Positions 12,604 to 24,516 of a stretch of 64,000 nucleotides of DNA are shown here, one piece after another. Source of the DNA: Membranipora membranacea (Eukaryota > Bryozoa > Gymnolaemata > Cheilostomatida > Membraniporidae). Location: NCBI GenBank assembly GCA_914767715.1, contig OU612074.1:3799501-3863500 (forward strand), given 5' to 3'. Positions within the stretch are counted from its first letter, which is position 1; each line of letters opens with the position of its first letter. The position numbers were made by a program, and so were the translations under genes. The notes under the pieces were generated by a model that was given only the letters and a program-made list of their open reading frames with translations, did not search any database and had not been told where the DNA came from.

Positions 12604-12623
12604 ATTTATATGTAGTCATTGAG

Positions 12624-13590
12624 CGCATATAAACATTCTAAAATGCGAACTAAGTCAGCTACTCACAGGATAGGAAATACAAGAAATAGAACCAACAGAG
12701 GTAGTGAAATCATTATTTGCTCATAAAATTACATCAAACTTAGTATTTTATGTCTCTGCATGCTATGAACTCCAGCGTTTGCTGTGTATAAATGAAATGG
12801 AGATCATTATTCATTTTTACCCCTATGCCTAGATATGTATAGATAGGCTATGCACAGCCTTGGCAGGGACGACCCATCACAGATGACAGTGCACCCAGGC
12901 TAGGCTAAGTTACACCTGTGCATCTGTGTCAACTTCCTGATGGTGACCTCACTATAAGCTCAAATAGCGCTATCGTAGCAAAAAAAATTCATTTTGATGA
13001 AACTGGGAAGAATAAAAACACAGCTTTGTGCTGTATCAGGTTTTAATCATAGCCATAATTGTTACTCTAGAGAAGCAAAGTATCGCACAGTCTTGAAATA
13101 GTGAAATTTAGAGCTAGGAAACATTTACATGGAAATCGGATAATCTGCGGCATGATTATACACAGAAATTGTACTCCGTCTGTTTAATACAGAAAATTTC
13201 ATAGACTCCCATCCTACTACCTGTAATTAAGTGTTCAAAGCAGTGGTGTGGATTTCAACCCCATTTTCATCTAAGGCTCTCTCAGAGACTTGAGGGGTTG
13301 ACAAACTCTAATAATCTTTTGAGGGCAAACCGAGTGGTTATTGAAGGTCTCCATGTGATTGAGTTGAATTTTAGCGGCACCAATTTTAGATGCAGCTTCA
13401 GCTTTGAGACAACTCATGTGACAGTTGCGATAATCTGTTCAATCATATACAGCAACTAGAAATTATTTGAGATACAGTGATGCGGAATATGATAATAAAA
13501 TGAATGTAAAACCATTTTTTTGTTCTTCTCAGTTTTAGCAAACCCCTTGATAAGTATTATAATTGTTACACTCATCTTTCTGTTATACAG
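12624..13590. other. No gene; end of unit A and junction with unit B
   Basis: Sequence from 12640 to 13150 matches 23100-23468 at the end of unit B. From about 13151 it matches the JmjC intron of unit A (from about 1697). The tandem duplication junction therefore lies near 13150. No exon equivalent to 1526-1663 is present. Confidence 0.75.
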
Positions 13591-13666
13591 GCCGCTCATA
13601 TTAACAGATGTCGTCCCCCCCCCAAATATAACAGTGACCCAAACTAAGGTTAGTGCAGCTCTAGTT

Positions 13667-13798
13667 GGAGCACTCAAGCTGGGCCGGGAAAGCTGGTAGA
13701 AGCATTTCATTATCAACCACTATCCCCACCCAAAGTGGTTGTTAATGAAATGCTACTACCAGCTATCCCAGCCCAGTTTGAGCGCTTAAATTAGTGCA
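13667..13798. repeat. Hairpin MITE, unit B copy
   Basis: Counterpart of the hairpin at 2137-2272, again starting just after the exon-2 donor. It was therefore there before the duplication. Confidence 0.7.
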
Positions 13799-14732
13799 AA
13801 TCCCATAGAACAGTAACCCTTCAGATATATGAGTGTACTTTTATTCAATGTGTTTGGCATGAGTGTGATCTTAGTATAGCATGGTGGTCAGATGTCACTC
13901 ACAAGACACTACAAAAACCATCAGAAAATCGACATCATTAACATGACCAATGATTTTTTACAAACCTGCAGGGGCTGTTTGACAATTCTAAGTGATATTC
14001 AGTAATTCAGTTATTAGAAATGGAATGAGATAAGTCCTGGAGCGAGTTTGGTATTTGTGGGTTACTACAGAGTTTGTGAAGGATGTGTCGAGGTAGCAGA
14101 ACAATTTTTATTAGTCACAATGAAATATTTATGTTATATTATCCATATACCATCATCATATTATATTTTATAATCATATGTATATATATAGATACATATG
14201 TTTATATATATATATACAGTATTCATATTTTGTAATTATAGAGCTCACTACAGCATGTGTCAGGAGAGGTTATCCCTCTTGGAGAGTTTTATAAAAGAAC
14301 CTGGGAGAGAACGACTCCTAACTCATGGTTATATGCAACAGATGAACATTTTATATCTAATCATCCTCCATTGTTACATGATATTGGCTCAAACGTAGGT
14401 AATATCTTCTTATGTATAATCATACTCAACATTGCCTTATAATTGCGCAGGATCGTAACATATCTATAGCGATGTTTTCTGACCCACCCATTTTGATAGA
14501 CATTGTGATGTCATGTGATAAGTTGTACACACAAGTGGTACAAGACAATCCTCAATTGGATATATCTGACCACACAAATTGTTGTTCGTCATGTATAAGA
14601 TAATATTTGACTGTGACAGTTTGAGTTCTCAATATTGACTGATTAGAAAGGTGGCATAATAGTAGGAAATGGCAGTCTTTGTGACAGTTGTGACTGTGTT
14701 CACTCACTCAATCACTGGCCACATAATATTAT

Positions 14733-15110
14733 TTTAATATGCTGTCCGTCTAGGACCTAGGTAGACGTAGCATAGGAAGAGGTTTATAGTGACGACTAGG
14801 TTTCCGAGTGGTTAGTGCCACTTTTCAACCACTGACAGCTTTAACCCAGCGTGAAGCATAGCGCTACAAGGCCGGAGCTGCAGTGGTTGATGACAGCATC
14901 CTCCTGTATAGAGCTATACCATACAGGAGGGTTCTTTAATCTGCATGCATGATGGTGTTGTACATACAGAAGACCTCCATTATTTATAGTCCTGATCAGA
15001 AGGGACTGTGTGATCAGTCAAAGTCGAAACGACTTTCGGTCCCGGACAGGGATTGAACCCACAACCGGCTGGTCAAGTGGCAGACACGCTAACCACTGCG
15101 CCAAACTGAC
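14733..15110 (-). mobile_element. tRNA-derived SINE with 9 bp target duplication
   Basis: A 378 bp insertion absent from unit A lies between perfect direct repeats TAATATTAT (14724-14732 and 15111-15119). On the minus strand it starts with a tRNA-like head: an A-box region TGGCGCAGTGGTTAGCG and a B-box region GTGGGTTCAATCCC. The body contains an internal hairpin (CCTCCTGTATGG...CTATACAGGAGG). A second A-box-like GAGTGGTTAGTGCC lies on the plus strand near its other end (about 14805-14818). Confidence 0.8.
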
Positions 15111-16799
15111 TAATATTATGAAAAGGCTAATTATAAGACTTTCTAGTTGTCTGCTCTTTGATGTTGGGCAGATAACTCCTGTTCTCAAAGCACATATCAG
15201 GTTTTTTTTATGTTTAGCTCTGTGTTCTTTTATTACAGATATATGCAGAAGAAGATTATTTCAAGTTATTTCCTGAAGAAATCCGACCAAAAAATGCCAT
15301 GTTATTGTGGGGCACAAGGCACTCTCGCTCATATCTACATATTGATCCATTTAACTGGACAGGCACAGTAGCTGTATTAAAAGGCACTAAGAAGTGGAAG
15401 GTAGGATCATTAGAAGATATAAATGTGTGCAAGGAATCAGTAATATAAGGGGGCTAACTTGTTATCTTTGTGAGATGAAGAATAGCAGCATTGGTATAGT
15501 CAGGGCTGATATTCCCTGAACATGGCGGTTCGTTCATCAACTTCCTAACTATTTAGAACAGGTTAAAGGTTAAAGTTTAATACAACACATCAGACTAATA
15601 TTCTTACAGTAGAGGGTATGTAAGATTCTCTATAAGAGTCAGTTACCAGTTTACAGCAATACAGCTATGCCACAATGTATGGCTCACTTACATATAATCC
15701 AAGTTTATTTTATATCTATGATTGATCAGATGTTTTAAGTTTCATAACTTGCACTTTTCTATGAGTTTCTATGAATAAAGACACAGATGAGTCGCCTGGT
15801 ATGATATAGCAGGCGTTTCATCTCAGCTCTTATCATAAACATAATATAAGTATAATAAGTAATGATATGTTAATGACTCTTACGGATTTTCCTTTACACT
15901 GTAGATGTGGCCTCCTGATATAGAGAATCGTCTGAAGTTTAGAGATCAGCGATCAGGATTCCTCCTCGACTGTCCAAGTAAGGTCAGCACTCTGGACTTC
16001 TTTGTGCCGAATCCTCCACAGATAATGCTGCCTGGTCTCGGCCCGCAGTTCAACCTCGAGTTCGAACAGAAAGCGGAGGAGATCCTGTTCATCCCTACTG
16101 GCTGGGCTCACCAGGTAACTTGTAGTACTTAGGGTTGTCACTTGAAGTTATTATTACACTGGGGAAATGTGAATGGATATTGTTTGACACAAAACTCCGG
16201 AATTATCAGTCTGCACTATTTTGGTGGTTTAGAAACATGAACAGCAAAGAAAATTGTCCATGATGTAATTGAGTAACACCATTAGCTAAGAAACCTCAAA
16301 TTATGCCTCGGTAGATGGCAGCGGCATTCAATAACCAACAACCTTCCAACCAGAATGTAGTTAATAATTTAATACCATACCAGCAACCTAGGCAAAATCC
16401 AAGCAATTAAACTCCTCCTCAAGTGGTGTTCTGTTAAGTGCCAAAAATAACCACCAAAGAACTTAGACCCCCACGACCTAGCTGACATTATACTTTTGAG
16501 GACACCATTTTAATCTCTATTATTATTAGGTGATGAACATGGAGGAGACATTAGCCATATCTAGTCAGTACATGAATCGTAATAATTATCAGTCTATACT
16601 TGAGGAGATTATACTCTGTACTCATATCGACTCTCAACTTCCTAATAACTACAACAGTATGAGCCCTGAGGAGCAGGTCAAGGTTGTAATCTCTCTCATA
16701 TCAGAGAGCGTTCTGGAGAGCGCTCGGCAGACTAACTCTGAGCTGAGACATCAGCTTATGTGTGGGGAGGACACGGAGGGCTAGCTGTAGGTCAAAGTG

Positions 16800-16886
16800 C
16801 CATATATTACATTATATTATATTACATTATATTATATTATATTATATTATATTACATTATATCATATTATATTATATTATTTTATA
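16800..16886. repeat. Expanded ATATT/ATTAC microsatellite
   Basis: Same locus as 4928-4970 in unit A but about twice as long, with ATTAC interruptions. It lies just after the JmjC stop. Confidence 0.8.
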
Positions 16887-16985
16887 TATCTTGTTATGTT
16901 TTTTGTGAGAGAAGGACATAAGTCTAGGTGGCAGCTAATCGAGTCGTGTATAGGGACCATTGACTTTTACTTCCTTTGGCTCAAT

Positions 16986-17711
16986 GCCTTTGATATATCA
17001 ACAAGAGCCCCGTTTTTTAATATACTGTGATTAACTTGGTCTGCATCAGTGAAGCTGTACAACTGTAAGTTAATTAGATCATCCTTAAAGACTTTGTTTT
17101 AGGCTGCTCTTTTGTATCACATCTTATTCTCCATATTTTATTCTATCATGTGAGCGATTTTCAGCTTTAGAATCCAAATATTGAGGAAGTTATGGCCTCT
17201 CAAACTTCCAAGGTGACGGCAATTTATCGGCAGTAAAAATCAGCCGGCAATCCCTAGGGTACGTCATAACCAACTTACCTAGTTGGTCCAAGTGGCACGT
17301 CGTTGCCTGTAGGTATGGGGACCCGGGTTCGATTCCCACCCAGGTCTGAATTTTGATCATCAATTATTATGTGATTATTAGTGTATTAACTAATAACTCA
17401 TAATGTCTATGTCACATGTCTATGGTTGTGACATACCCCAGGGGAAACATCCGCTTATTCCCAATGCCGATTGAAGGCAATCACCCTGGAAGTTTGAGAG
17501 GCCATAACTTCCTGAATATTTGGATTCTAAAGCTGAAAATCGCTCACATGATAGAATAAAATATGCAGAATAAGATGTGATACAAAAGAGCAGCCTAAAA
17601 CAAAGTCTTTAAGGATGATCTAATTAACTTACAGTTGTACAGCTTCACTGATGCAGACCAAGTTAATCACAGTATATTAAAAAACGGGGCTCTTGTTGAT
17701 ATATCAAAGGC
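16986..17711. repeat. Large inverted repeat (arms ~250 bp) with tRNA-like loop
   Basis: The arm 16986-17235 returns as its reverse complement at 17463-17711, from GCCTTTGATATATCAAC to GTTGATATATCAAAGGC. The outer part of each arm is unit sequence also found in A at about 5070-5167. The inner part, from AAGACTTTGTTTTAGGC, is absent from A. The loop holds a tRNA-like promoter segment near 17279-17345. About 130 bp of A sequence (5169-5300) is missing here. Confidence 0.8.
17265..17347 (+). ncRNA. tRNA-like segment, probable SINE head
   Basis: An A-box-like TAGTTGGTCCAAGTGG is followed about 40 bp later by GGGTTCGATTCCCACC, a very good B-box/T-arm. The remainder does not fold into a clear cloverleaf, so a tRNA-derived SINE head is more likely than a working tRNA gene. 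Confidence 0.5.
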
Positions 17712-18461
17712 TACTTGAAAACGCATAATGTTAAACATTTGAAGATCAGCTCCCTTATCTGTAGAGAATTTCTATAGCAGTTTTTTTTCTTCTAGATCTG
17801 AACATTATTTTCACAAATATATTTTTAGATATATTATTTTGTTTTCACAGGATGATCCTCATCCTTCAAATAATATACCCTGTAACATTTTCAAACATGC
17901 ATATTAATAAGTTGAAAAACTTTCTTCCCGAAACTCTTAGCGATAAGAAACACAGACCGCTTGTCTCACAATGAATATGTATGTCTTTTTTTGTTAATTA
18001 TTATACCCAGAAAAGATCTCTTAGCTCAGATTCACTACAACAATTTATTAGGAAAATTCTGAAACATCGAGTTAAAACAATATTTATATGAGGTCAATCA
18101 AAAAGATCAGTCATTCAACGAAATGCAATTGACATCACATTGTCACGCTTAGAAAGTAAAGCAGTTGTGGATGGCGTGGTACACCAGTATTTTCAGGCAA
18201 TAACTGTGTAATTTATTGTCTGTCACGTTCCACAATGTCGGAAGAGTCTGGTTGTTAACAAAGTCCAGATCATTGTATTAAGAAAACAAAGATAGCAGAA
18301 AGATACCAGGTAAATTTGGTGTAATTGATGCGGCACTGGAATGAGTACAGAATGAGAGTTGGCACTAGTACATCCTCCTTACATTTCTTTGTTGAATTAA
18401 TATATGATGTTTGCCACAATCCTCTTTCTTAGGCTTGGTAGGCTGTTGGAGGTGGGTGGGT

Positions 18462-18492
18462 GCTGAGGGGACACCCCCCCCCCCCAACAGTC
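18462..18492. repeat. Poly-C tract
   Basis: A run of about 13 C, bounded by GCTGTTGG at 18432 and CCAACAG after it, in the 3' flank of TRIM B. Such tracts also occur at 13615, 38690, 39246 and 43857. Their lengths may be unreliable in the assembly. Confidence 0.6.
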
Positions 18493-18523
18493 AGGCAACC
18501 TGTTTCTGGGGTTCTGTGATTTA

Positions 18524-21500
18524 TTAGTATGTTAGCTCATACAGCTTTAGTTTGGATCTGTTGTCTATACAAGCTAGTATGTTATCCTTGATTGACAGTT
18601 GTGATATGGATGAATCATCAGTCTGAATTTCACCCGACTTTGCACCTGAAATGAAATATTAGTTCGGTTTTACCAGAGACTTGGCATGTTGGTTGTGAAA
18701 AGAGGATCACAAAACTTTTTAATTTTATTATAATCCTAGCGGACTTCTTAAACACAGTGGCGTCTGCCTCTGAAGGCCACTTCCAATTGTTACTTATAAT
18801 AATAATTGCTATGACAGGTGATTTGATATAAAAGAGTATTGTTAAACAAAATATTCAGGCAAACACTGTCAAATGTAATATTTGACTCAAGGGACCATGG
18901 AGGAAAATTTATCTTCCCTACCATGATTTACCTCAAAAACACCCGAGGGGGGAGAGGCAAATTGAACATTGCAGGATACCCAGGGTTTATTTAGTATACC
19001 TGTTGTAAAATGCAGAGGTTGATACCAATGATTGCGATTAAATGAGAAAATATTTGCTCATAAAAAACCAACCTGTTTCTGGGTGGTACATGGTGATGCA
19101 GGCTACCTTGTTCCAGATGGACTGGGTGCCATAGATTACACCTGCTGAGTCAGTTGTCACTGCACTATCGTAGAATTGTACTCTCCATTGTTGTACAGCG
19201 TTTCCTGTTGCAATAGAATATTTCACAAGGGAGCTTTGCTCTTTGACCACCACTTCATTTCCCGGTTGAGGCCAGATACCTTCTGGTCGATTTGGAAGGT
19301 TGACACTTCTGACATATTTGCCATCAAATGTGTACAGGCGAATACACTGAGTGTAGCTTGTGCGATCCAAAATGACCAGGTGATCTTCAGTGACTGCTAC
19401 AGCAGCGATGTTCTCACAGCGGAACTTGCATAACTGTTTACTAACAGAGAGGTCATAGCTGAACATTGAGCATACGATATCACTTCCCTGATATGTAGTC
19501 ACGTAGACCTGATCTTTATGTTGAGCAAGTGATGTGATGTACTGATTCTTTAGGTCGCTGGTTGTATACTTGACTTGTTTGTGATGAATCCCAGTGATCT
19601 TGATACAGCCATTCTCTACGAAGAGAAGGTCTCCTCTCTGTGTGATGCTGAGGTTACTAGGAGAAGCATTGGTAGAGACCAGCTTGATCATTCCTCTAGC
19701 AAATAGCGGCCTTAGGTTGATCTCTATATCTCTGTGTAAACCTAGGAGCATATTTAAAACATACATTTTAAACATAGATCCAATGTTTGTTTGCCTGGAG
19801 GACGGAGAAGTTTCTTTTGAGATAGGATATGTGAGACCGTGAATGGAATCCATCTACCAAAATGTATCTAGTAACGGCTGGGATTTGTTTTCCTTAGTAC
19901 TGCATCCTGATACTACCAAGCAAATTTTAACTTGTTCATTTTTTATAATTAGCAGCAAACAGATATTTGACTGGAAAAATACCTGTTGGGGCTGCCACCA
20001 TCTCCCTTAGGATATCACACTCTCCAGTCTCTAGCTGTAGTGCAGCTGTTACCCTCTGTCTGTTAGTCTTATTCTCCTTAATAACCTCAGTGATGTGACA
20101 TTCTCTCATCAGTCTCCCCAGCTCATTCTGTACATTCTTTAGCTCATCCTCGCTCTCGTGTAGGGTATTCACATACTTTGAGAGCTCCTCATCCATCTTC
20201 TTAGGAAACTCGGTAATCTGGCATTTCTTTACTGCCTCTCGACGCTTGATTTCTGCAATCTATTGAAAATATGTATCATTATAAAAAAAACCCAAGAGAC
20301 ATACCTTGCCGCATTAAAATATTTCACACTTATTAGCATAGAAAACTGCAAAGTAGCTAGCGACAAAGTGTTCATATCAAATGACTAGCGCCAGAAACTA
20401 TGGTTTCCTTAATCGTAATATGCAATACATGAAACCTAAGTAAAGACTCACTTGCATGGCTGCAACTTTTTCGACCATCTTTGTCTTGCCTTCCTCATCA
20501 TAGCTAACAACGAGGTCCTCAAACTTAAACATAACTTCTTTAGACTTGGTAGTGAACTGGGTGTGTCTTTCAGATACGTTAGTCATGAATGTTTGATACT
20601 CTTCTTTGAACTTCTTTTCAATTTTGATCAGTGATATCGGTTTGCATTGACCTGCAAGCGAAACAATATTAGTACTTTTAATATTTTGATTCTCTTCCTG
20701 AAATTCAAAGCAAGAACTAGTTTGTAAAATTTTGCTTTGATTGAAACTGGATTGGAATAACTTTTAAAATCTGAATGTCAATCAATATTGGATGTAACTT
20801 GTGCTTGATTGCTTCAGATCAGACCGGTTATAATAAAATAATGGTACAGACAACTGGGATCAAGTTAGTCGTCTGTACAATACACACTCATACAAACCTC
20901 CATCCTGGCGGCATCGGGGCGTCAGGTCACACTCCTTACAGCAGATCCTGTCACAGCGCTCACAGGCTAGGATAAGAACATGCCCATGAGATGGACATTT
21001 AGGATCATCATACTTATCTGGGTTACTCCTATATTCATCATAGGAGATGTACTTGTGGGCATCAAACCACTCATCGTGTATCTAATAAAGTATGTACAAT
21101 AATAAGAGCATGTTTGTTGTTATTTCCCTACCAAACCGATGGTATGTTATGGAAGAGGTGTTCCTTTGTTGTCCTCAGAAGCCTTCAGTATGGTGACCTA
21201 TATTGAACGAAGACCAGATAAGTGAAAAAGAACTAGTTACATGTCATAAACTTCATCTTACCTGTATGTGCCATTGTGTGGCAGGGAGTTGTCAGCAACT
21301 TTTTGTTTATATGACAACTCTCAAATGATGTGACATGATTTCACGAGATATGCTTATAGTTACATTATTTATTATGTCTGCATTCTGCTTCCAACTGTTA
21401 GCATTGGTATCACACACACAAAAATATTGATCAGCTTGGCACAACTCATATCAAAAGACTTTTCTAGAATATAGATCTGAGTGCATAATAACTAACCCAG

Positions 21501-22266
21501 ATTATTTCTCAGTGATATTAAAATTACCCGGTTTAAACCCGATAAGATCTCAACACTTCATGCGATGCCATGGCAGTATGTCTCACCTCGTTGTGTTTAA
21601 TACACAGCAGAGTTTTACAGTCCCCACAGTAGCACATAGAGTCGTCCTCACATGTAGGCTTGGAGCAGGGCAGTGGGTCCCACTTATCCTCTTCCTCATC
21701 TTCCCCCTCTAAATCCGCTGCCTTACCGCTCTCAGCTCCTGGCTCAACAACATTATACTCAGGTAGTGAGTCTAAATCTAGGTCCCTATGTGATTCGCTA
21801 CAACAGAAAACGTACAACTCAGATTGGTTTGAGAATATGGGTTATGTCGCTGACGCTGTACTCTAAATGCTGTTCCCAAGGTACTAATGTTAGGTTGTAT
21901 TTGATCAGGTATCATTATATGAGTGCAGCATCAAGAAATTGATACTCTCTCTGTGATTACAAAGCCATCGGCTACAGGGGGAATGAGGAAGGAGGTTATG
22001 AATGGGTAGATATATATTGTTTACTGTCTCTTAGATAAAGCCTCTAAAACCAGATGATCACTAGAACCAAGGAGTATGAGACAACTCTAGTTCCTTGCAA
22101 GAAATACTTACCCACATGCAGGACAGATGATTGTTAAACCCACCCTCAGGTCATTCCTGAGACATTGATAGCAGAAGACATGACAACAGGGCAGCTTACG
22201 GGAATCCTTCATAGCCCCGATAGGATCACAGCAGTAGCTACATTCATAGTCCGCAGGTAAATCCAT
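18524..22266 (-). CDS. TRIM-like RING / B-box / coiled-coil / beta-propeller protein, paralogue B
   Basis: Seven coding exons, in transcription order: 22266-22112, 21797-21587, 21081-20898, 20651-20452, 20259-19983, 19741-19073 and 18645-18524. They total 1818 nt and encode 605 residues; the phases are the same as in A. RING, B-box and coiled-coil exons and their introns are nearly identical to A. The RING reads CCHVFC where A has CDHVFC, with all eight zinc ligands kept. Exon 6 (propeller) differs strongly from A (GLHRDIEINLRPLFARG versus GLLRDIEIDLRPLFPRG, then many changes and length differences). The divergence starts at the exon-5 donor. AATAAA (18520-18525) overlaps the stop codon. Probable role as for A: an E3 ligase with a different ligand surface. 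Confidence 0.88.
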
Positions 22267-22795
22267 ATCTGTGGTAGTGGCTGACCTGTATTAAGATGGA
22301 AAACGTATTTCTAACTTCACTGTAAATGATCTTTATGATCGGATACGTTAGCAAACATGGATGGACATAATGAAAGTGAAGAGTGAAGTTAAAATCAGCC
22401 TGCCATGACAAGCAGGTTTGATATGGGAGGAGCAGGGAAACAACTAGCCTGTCTTGACAAGTTTTGTTGTTGGGTTTGTCCCCCCGCCAAGAAAAAAGCT
22501 TGTCCAGACCGGCTACAAGCAGCCAATTTGTCAAACATGAAAAGCTCCGGTGTGATGAAGGCTACTAAATACTAATATACCTCATACAATAAACAATCAT
22601 GTCCATACCTTAGTGATGTTCTCCCTTATTACCTATAGCTATTGTGATGTCTCTAACAGTTCTCAGGTCAGGTGTGAAGTGTGAGCTTGTATCTAGGGCC
22701 AGCTCCTGTATTATGTGAATAGTCCCGGGTGATAGCTGGCAATGAAGCTTTCAGATTGTATGATTGTAGTCTATCAGAGATTGTTTGTTATTAGA

Positions 22796-22806
22796 GGGGA
22801 ATCCCC
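22796..22806. promoter_or_regulatory. kappaB-like site 1 of TRIM B
   Basis: GGGGAATCCCC, about 530 bp upstream of the ATG. It is inside the same imperfect palindrome as in A and one base different from the A and C sites, still within the consensus. Confidence 0.5.
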
Positions 22807-22964
22807 TTCTGAGATAACACAGTGTGCAACTTTTTCAACTTTTTGTCATCTATTGTGGCTTTACAATATTGCCGATAGTTTGTGACCAAATCAACTGCAG
22901 TCTGTGTAGTTGAGCATTATTACCATTGACATGAACTAATAATTGCCATTGATGATTGATTGAA

Positions 22965-22975
22965 GGGAATTCCCC
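22965..22975. promoter_or_regulatory. kappaB-like site 2 of TRIM B
   Basis: GGGAATTCCCC, identical to site 2 of TRIM A, about 170 bp upstream of site 1. Confidence 0.5.
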
Positions 22976-23468
22976 TTCTTAGTAAAAGATACCATTGAAC
23001 TAGAATACCAACACACATGTTCCGTTGTAATGGAGCTCATGAAAATCGTTAACACCAGACGTGATGATATCAGAATGTGATCAGTTCATTCATATGTGCA
23101 TATTAACATTCTAAAATACAAATAAGGTCAGCTAGCCACAGGAAATACAAAAAATAGAACCGACAGAGGTAATGAAATCATTATTTGCTCATGAAATTAC
23201 ATCTGACATGTCTGCACATGCTATGAACACCAGCGTGCATCTGTGTCAACTTCCTGATGGTGACCTCACTATAAGCTCCAATTAGCTCTATCGTAGCAAA
23301 AAAATTCATTTTGATGAAACTGGGAAGAATAAAAGCACAGCTTTGTGCTGTGTCAGGTTTTAGTCATGGCTATAATTGTTACTCTAGAGAAGCAAAGTAT
23401 CGCATAGGCTTGAAATAGTGAAATTTAGAGCTAGGGAACATTTACATGGAAATCGGATAATCTGTGGC

Positions 23469-24516
23469 ATTCTTTCTTTTATTTTTCGCTTATTTAAAAG
23501 TGTTCAAACCTGATGTTTTCACAAACATTGATTGGAATATAAAAGCTCCATGGGTGAAATTTCACTTCAGTGATGCATCTATAATGTGGTGCCTTATGGG
23601 TAGGCAAAGCATACAATTTCCAAATGGTATTTTGATGACAATGAAAGAAAAAGTTGTTATTAATAAGCTTCCGCAAATAATAGATTTACAAGCTGAGCCA
23701 GGGCCATCTGAATCACGATCACAGCTCTGGTTAGATTGCAAATAAAATCTAACAGCTTTGGTTTTTTCTAAACTGGAGGAAAATCAACACTGAAGTGGAG
23801 GATTGAATGATCCAAAATCCAAGTTCATGACAATTCATTCATTTAAAAGATTCTTGTGATAGAATCAAACGCGATATAGTTATCAAGCAATGAGGCTCTG
23901 ATTTGTTTCGCTCTGTTCAGTGCCCTTCCCCCACACTTTAGTGATGGGCAACCCCATAGTTGGTTATACTCAAAAGTTCTGTCTCACTCCGAAAACTGAA
24001 AAGGGCCTTTAGGTTGTGGCACAGTCCCCAGTAGTCAGTAATGGAACACATCTTCAGTTGAGGGCAGGCACTCTATACAATCAAGCTACCTCCTCTATTA
24101 AATTTCGTTAATAACAATAATTGATTCTGAATTTTATTTGTAACTGATCTTTGGCTTCAACACACCCAAAATACACATCTACAGCATAACTGCAGCTTTT
24201 TCTATTTTCTATAAATGTGGGCAGGGCACCTGAGCCTAAAAAAGGTTGTCAAACTTTCTTGATATCGTAGTTATAATTTTGTCACCAATATCAGTTAAAA
24301 AAAAATCAGCCAATAAAAAACTTGTTGTTCATTTTTTGCGAGAATGGCAATGGGTGTGTGACAGATTCAATATTCAATAAGAAAAAGGCTCACATCTATA
24401 CCACACAAACCATCCAACCAGCAAACTAAAAGTAAGGGTAAAGATAACATACATTTTACTATACTGTAAATAATTTGGCATATGATGTAGTTGCTAGTGA
24501 CTGCGAACAAATCGGT
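23469..24516. other. Unique flank after unit B, no supported gene
   Basis: This is the original right flank of the duplicated segment. An open frame of 93 codons on + (23464-23745) starts exactly at the duplication edge. It contains no recognisable domain or clear splice signals, so I do not call it a gene. Near 24060-24105 there is a weak antisense tRNA-like word that may be an old SINE. Confidence 0.5.

Larger units (their letters stand above)
1697..13150. repeat. Tandem segmental duplication, unit A
   Basis: The sequence from the JmjC intron near 1697 to about 13150 is repeated directly as the adjacent unit B. The left edge is recognisable by matching words around 'gaattgtactccgtc' (near 1712 and 13167). 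The right edge matches at 'catggaaatcggataatctg' (about 13128 and 23446). Similarity is near-identical by eye over the JmjC exons and the first five TRIM exons, and weaker elsewhere. Unit A carries a LINE and a 205 bp MITE-like insertion that unit B lacks. Confidence 0.85.
13591..16784 (+). pseudogene. JmjC-domain gene copy B, 5'-truncated
   Basis: Exons equivalent to 2-6 of copy A are present: 13591-13648, 14242-14394, 15239-15400, 15905-16114 and 16530-16784 (stop TAG). Exon 1 is missing because the duplication starts in the following intron. Exon 2 is 51 nt shorter than in A: a run of nine C replaces 60 nt, removing 17 codons in frame, including the conserved WGAYKW part. The rest stays open, with intact splice sites, the HID iron motif and GWAHQ. 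It may be a non-functional remnant, or it may be expressed with a new first exon; the sequence shows no promoter. Confidence 0.75.
13151..23468. repeat. Tandem segmental duplication, unit B
   Basis: Direct copy of unit A starting inside the JmjC intron. It ends near 'ggataatctgtggcat' at 23468, after which unique sequence begins. Unit B has its own insertions: a SINE at 14733-15110, a large inverted repeat at 16986-17711, and a longer microsatellite at 16800. It lacks the LINE and the 205 bp insertion of A. Confidence 0.85.

Noticed and set aside
17265-17347. Functional tRNA gene
   Set aside because: Only the A- and B-box regions fit; no full cloverleaf, and it lies in the loop of an inverted repeat.
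24060-24105. Antisense tRNA-like word
   Set aside because: A-box resemblance only; no B-box can be seen.
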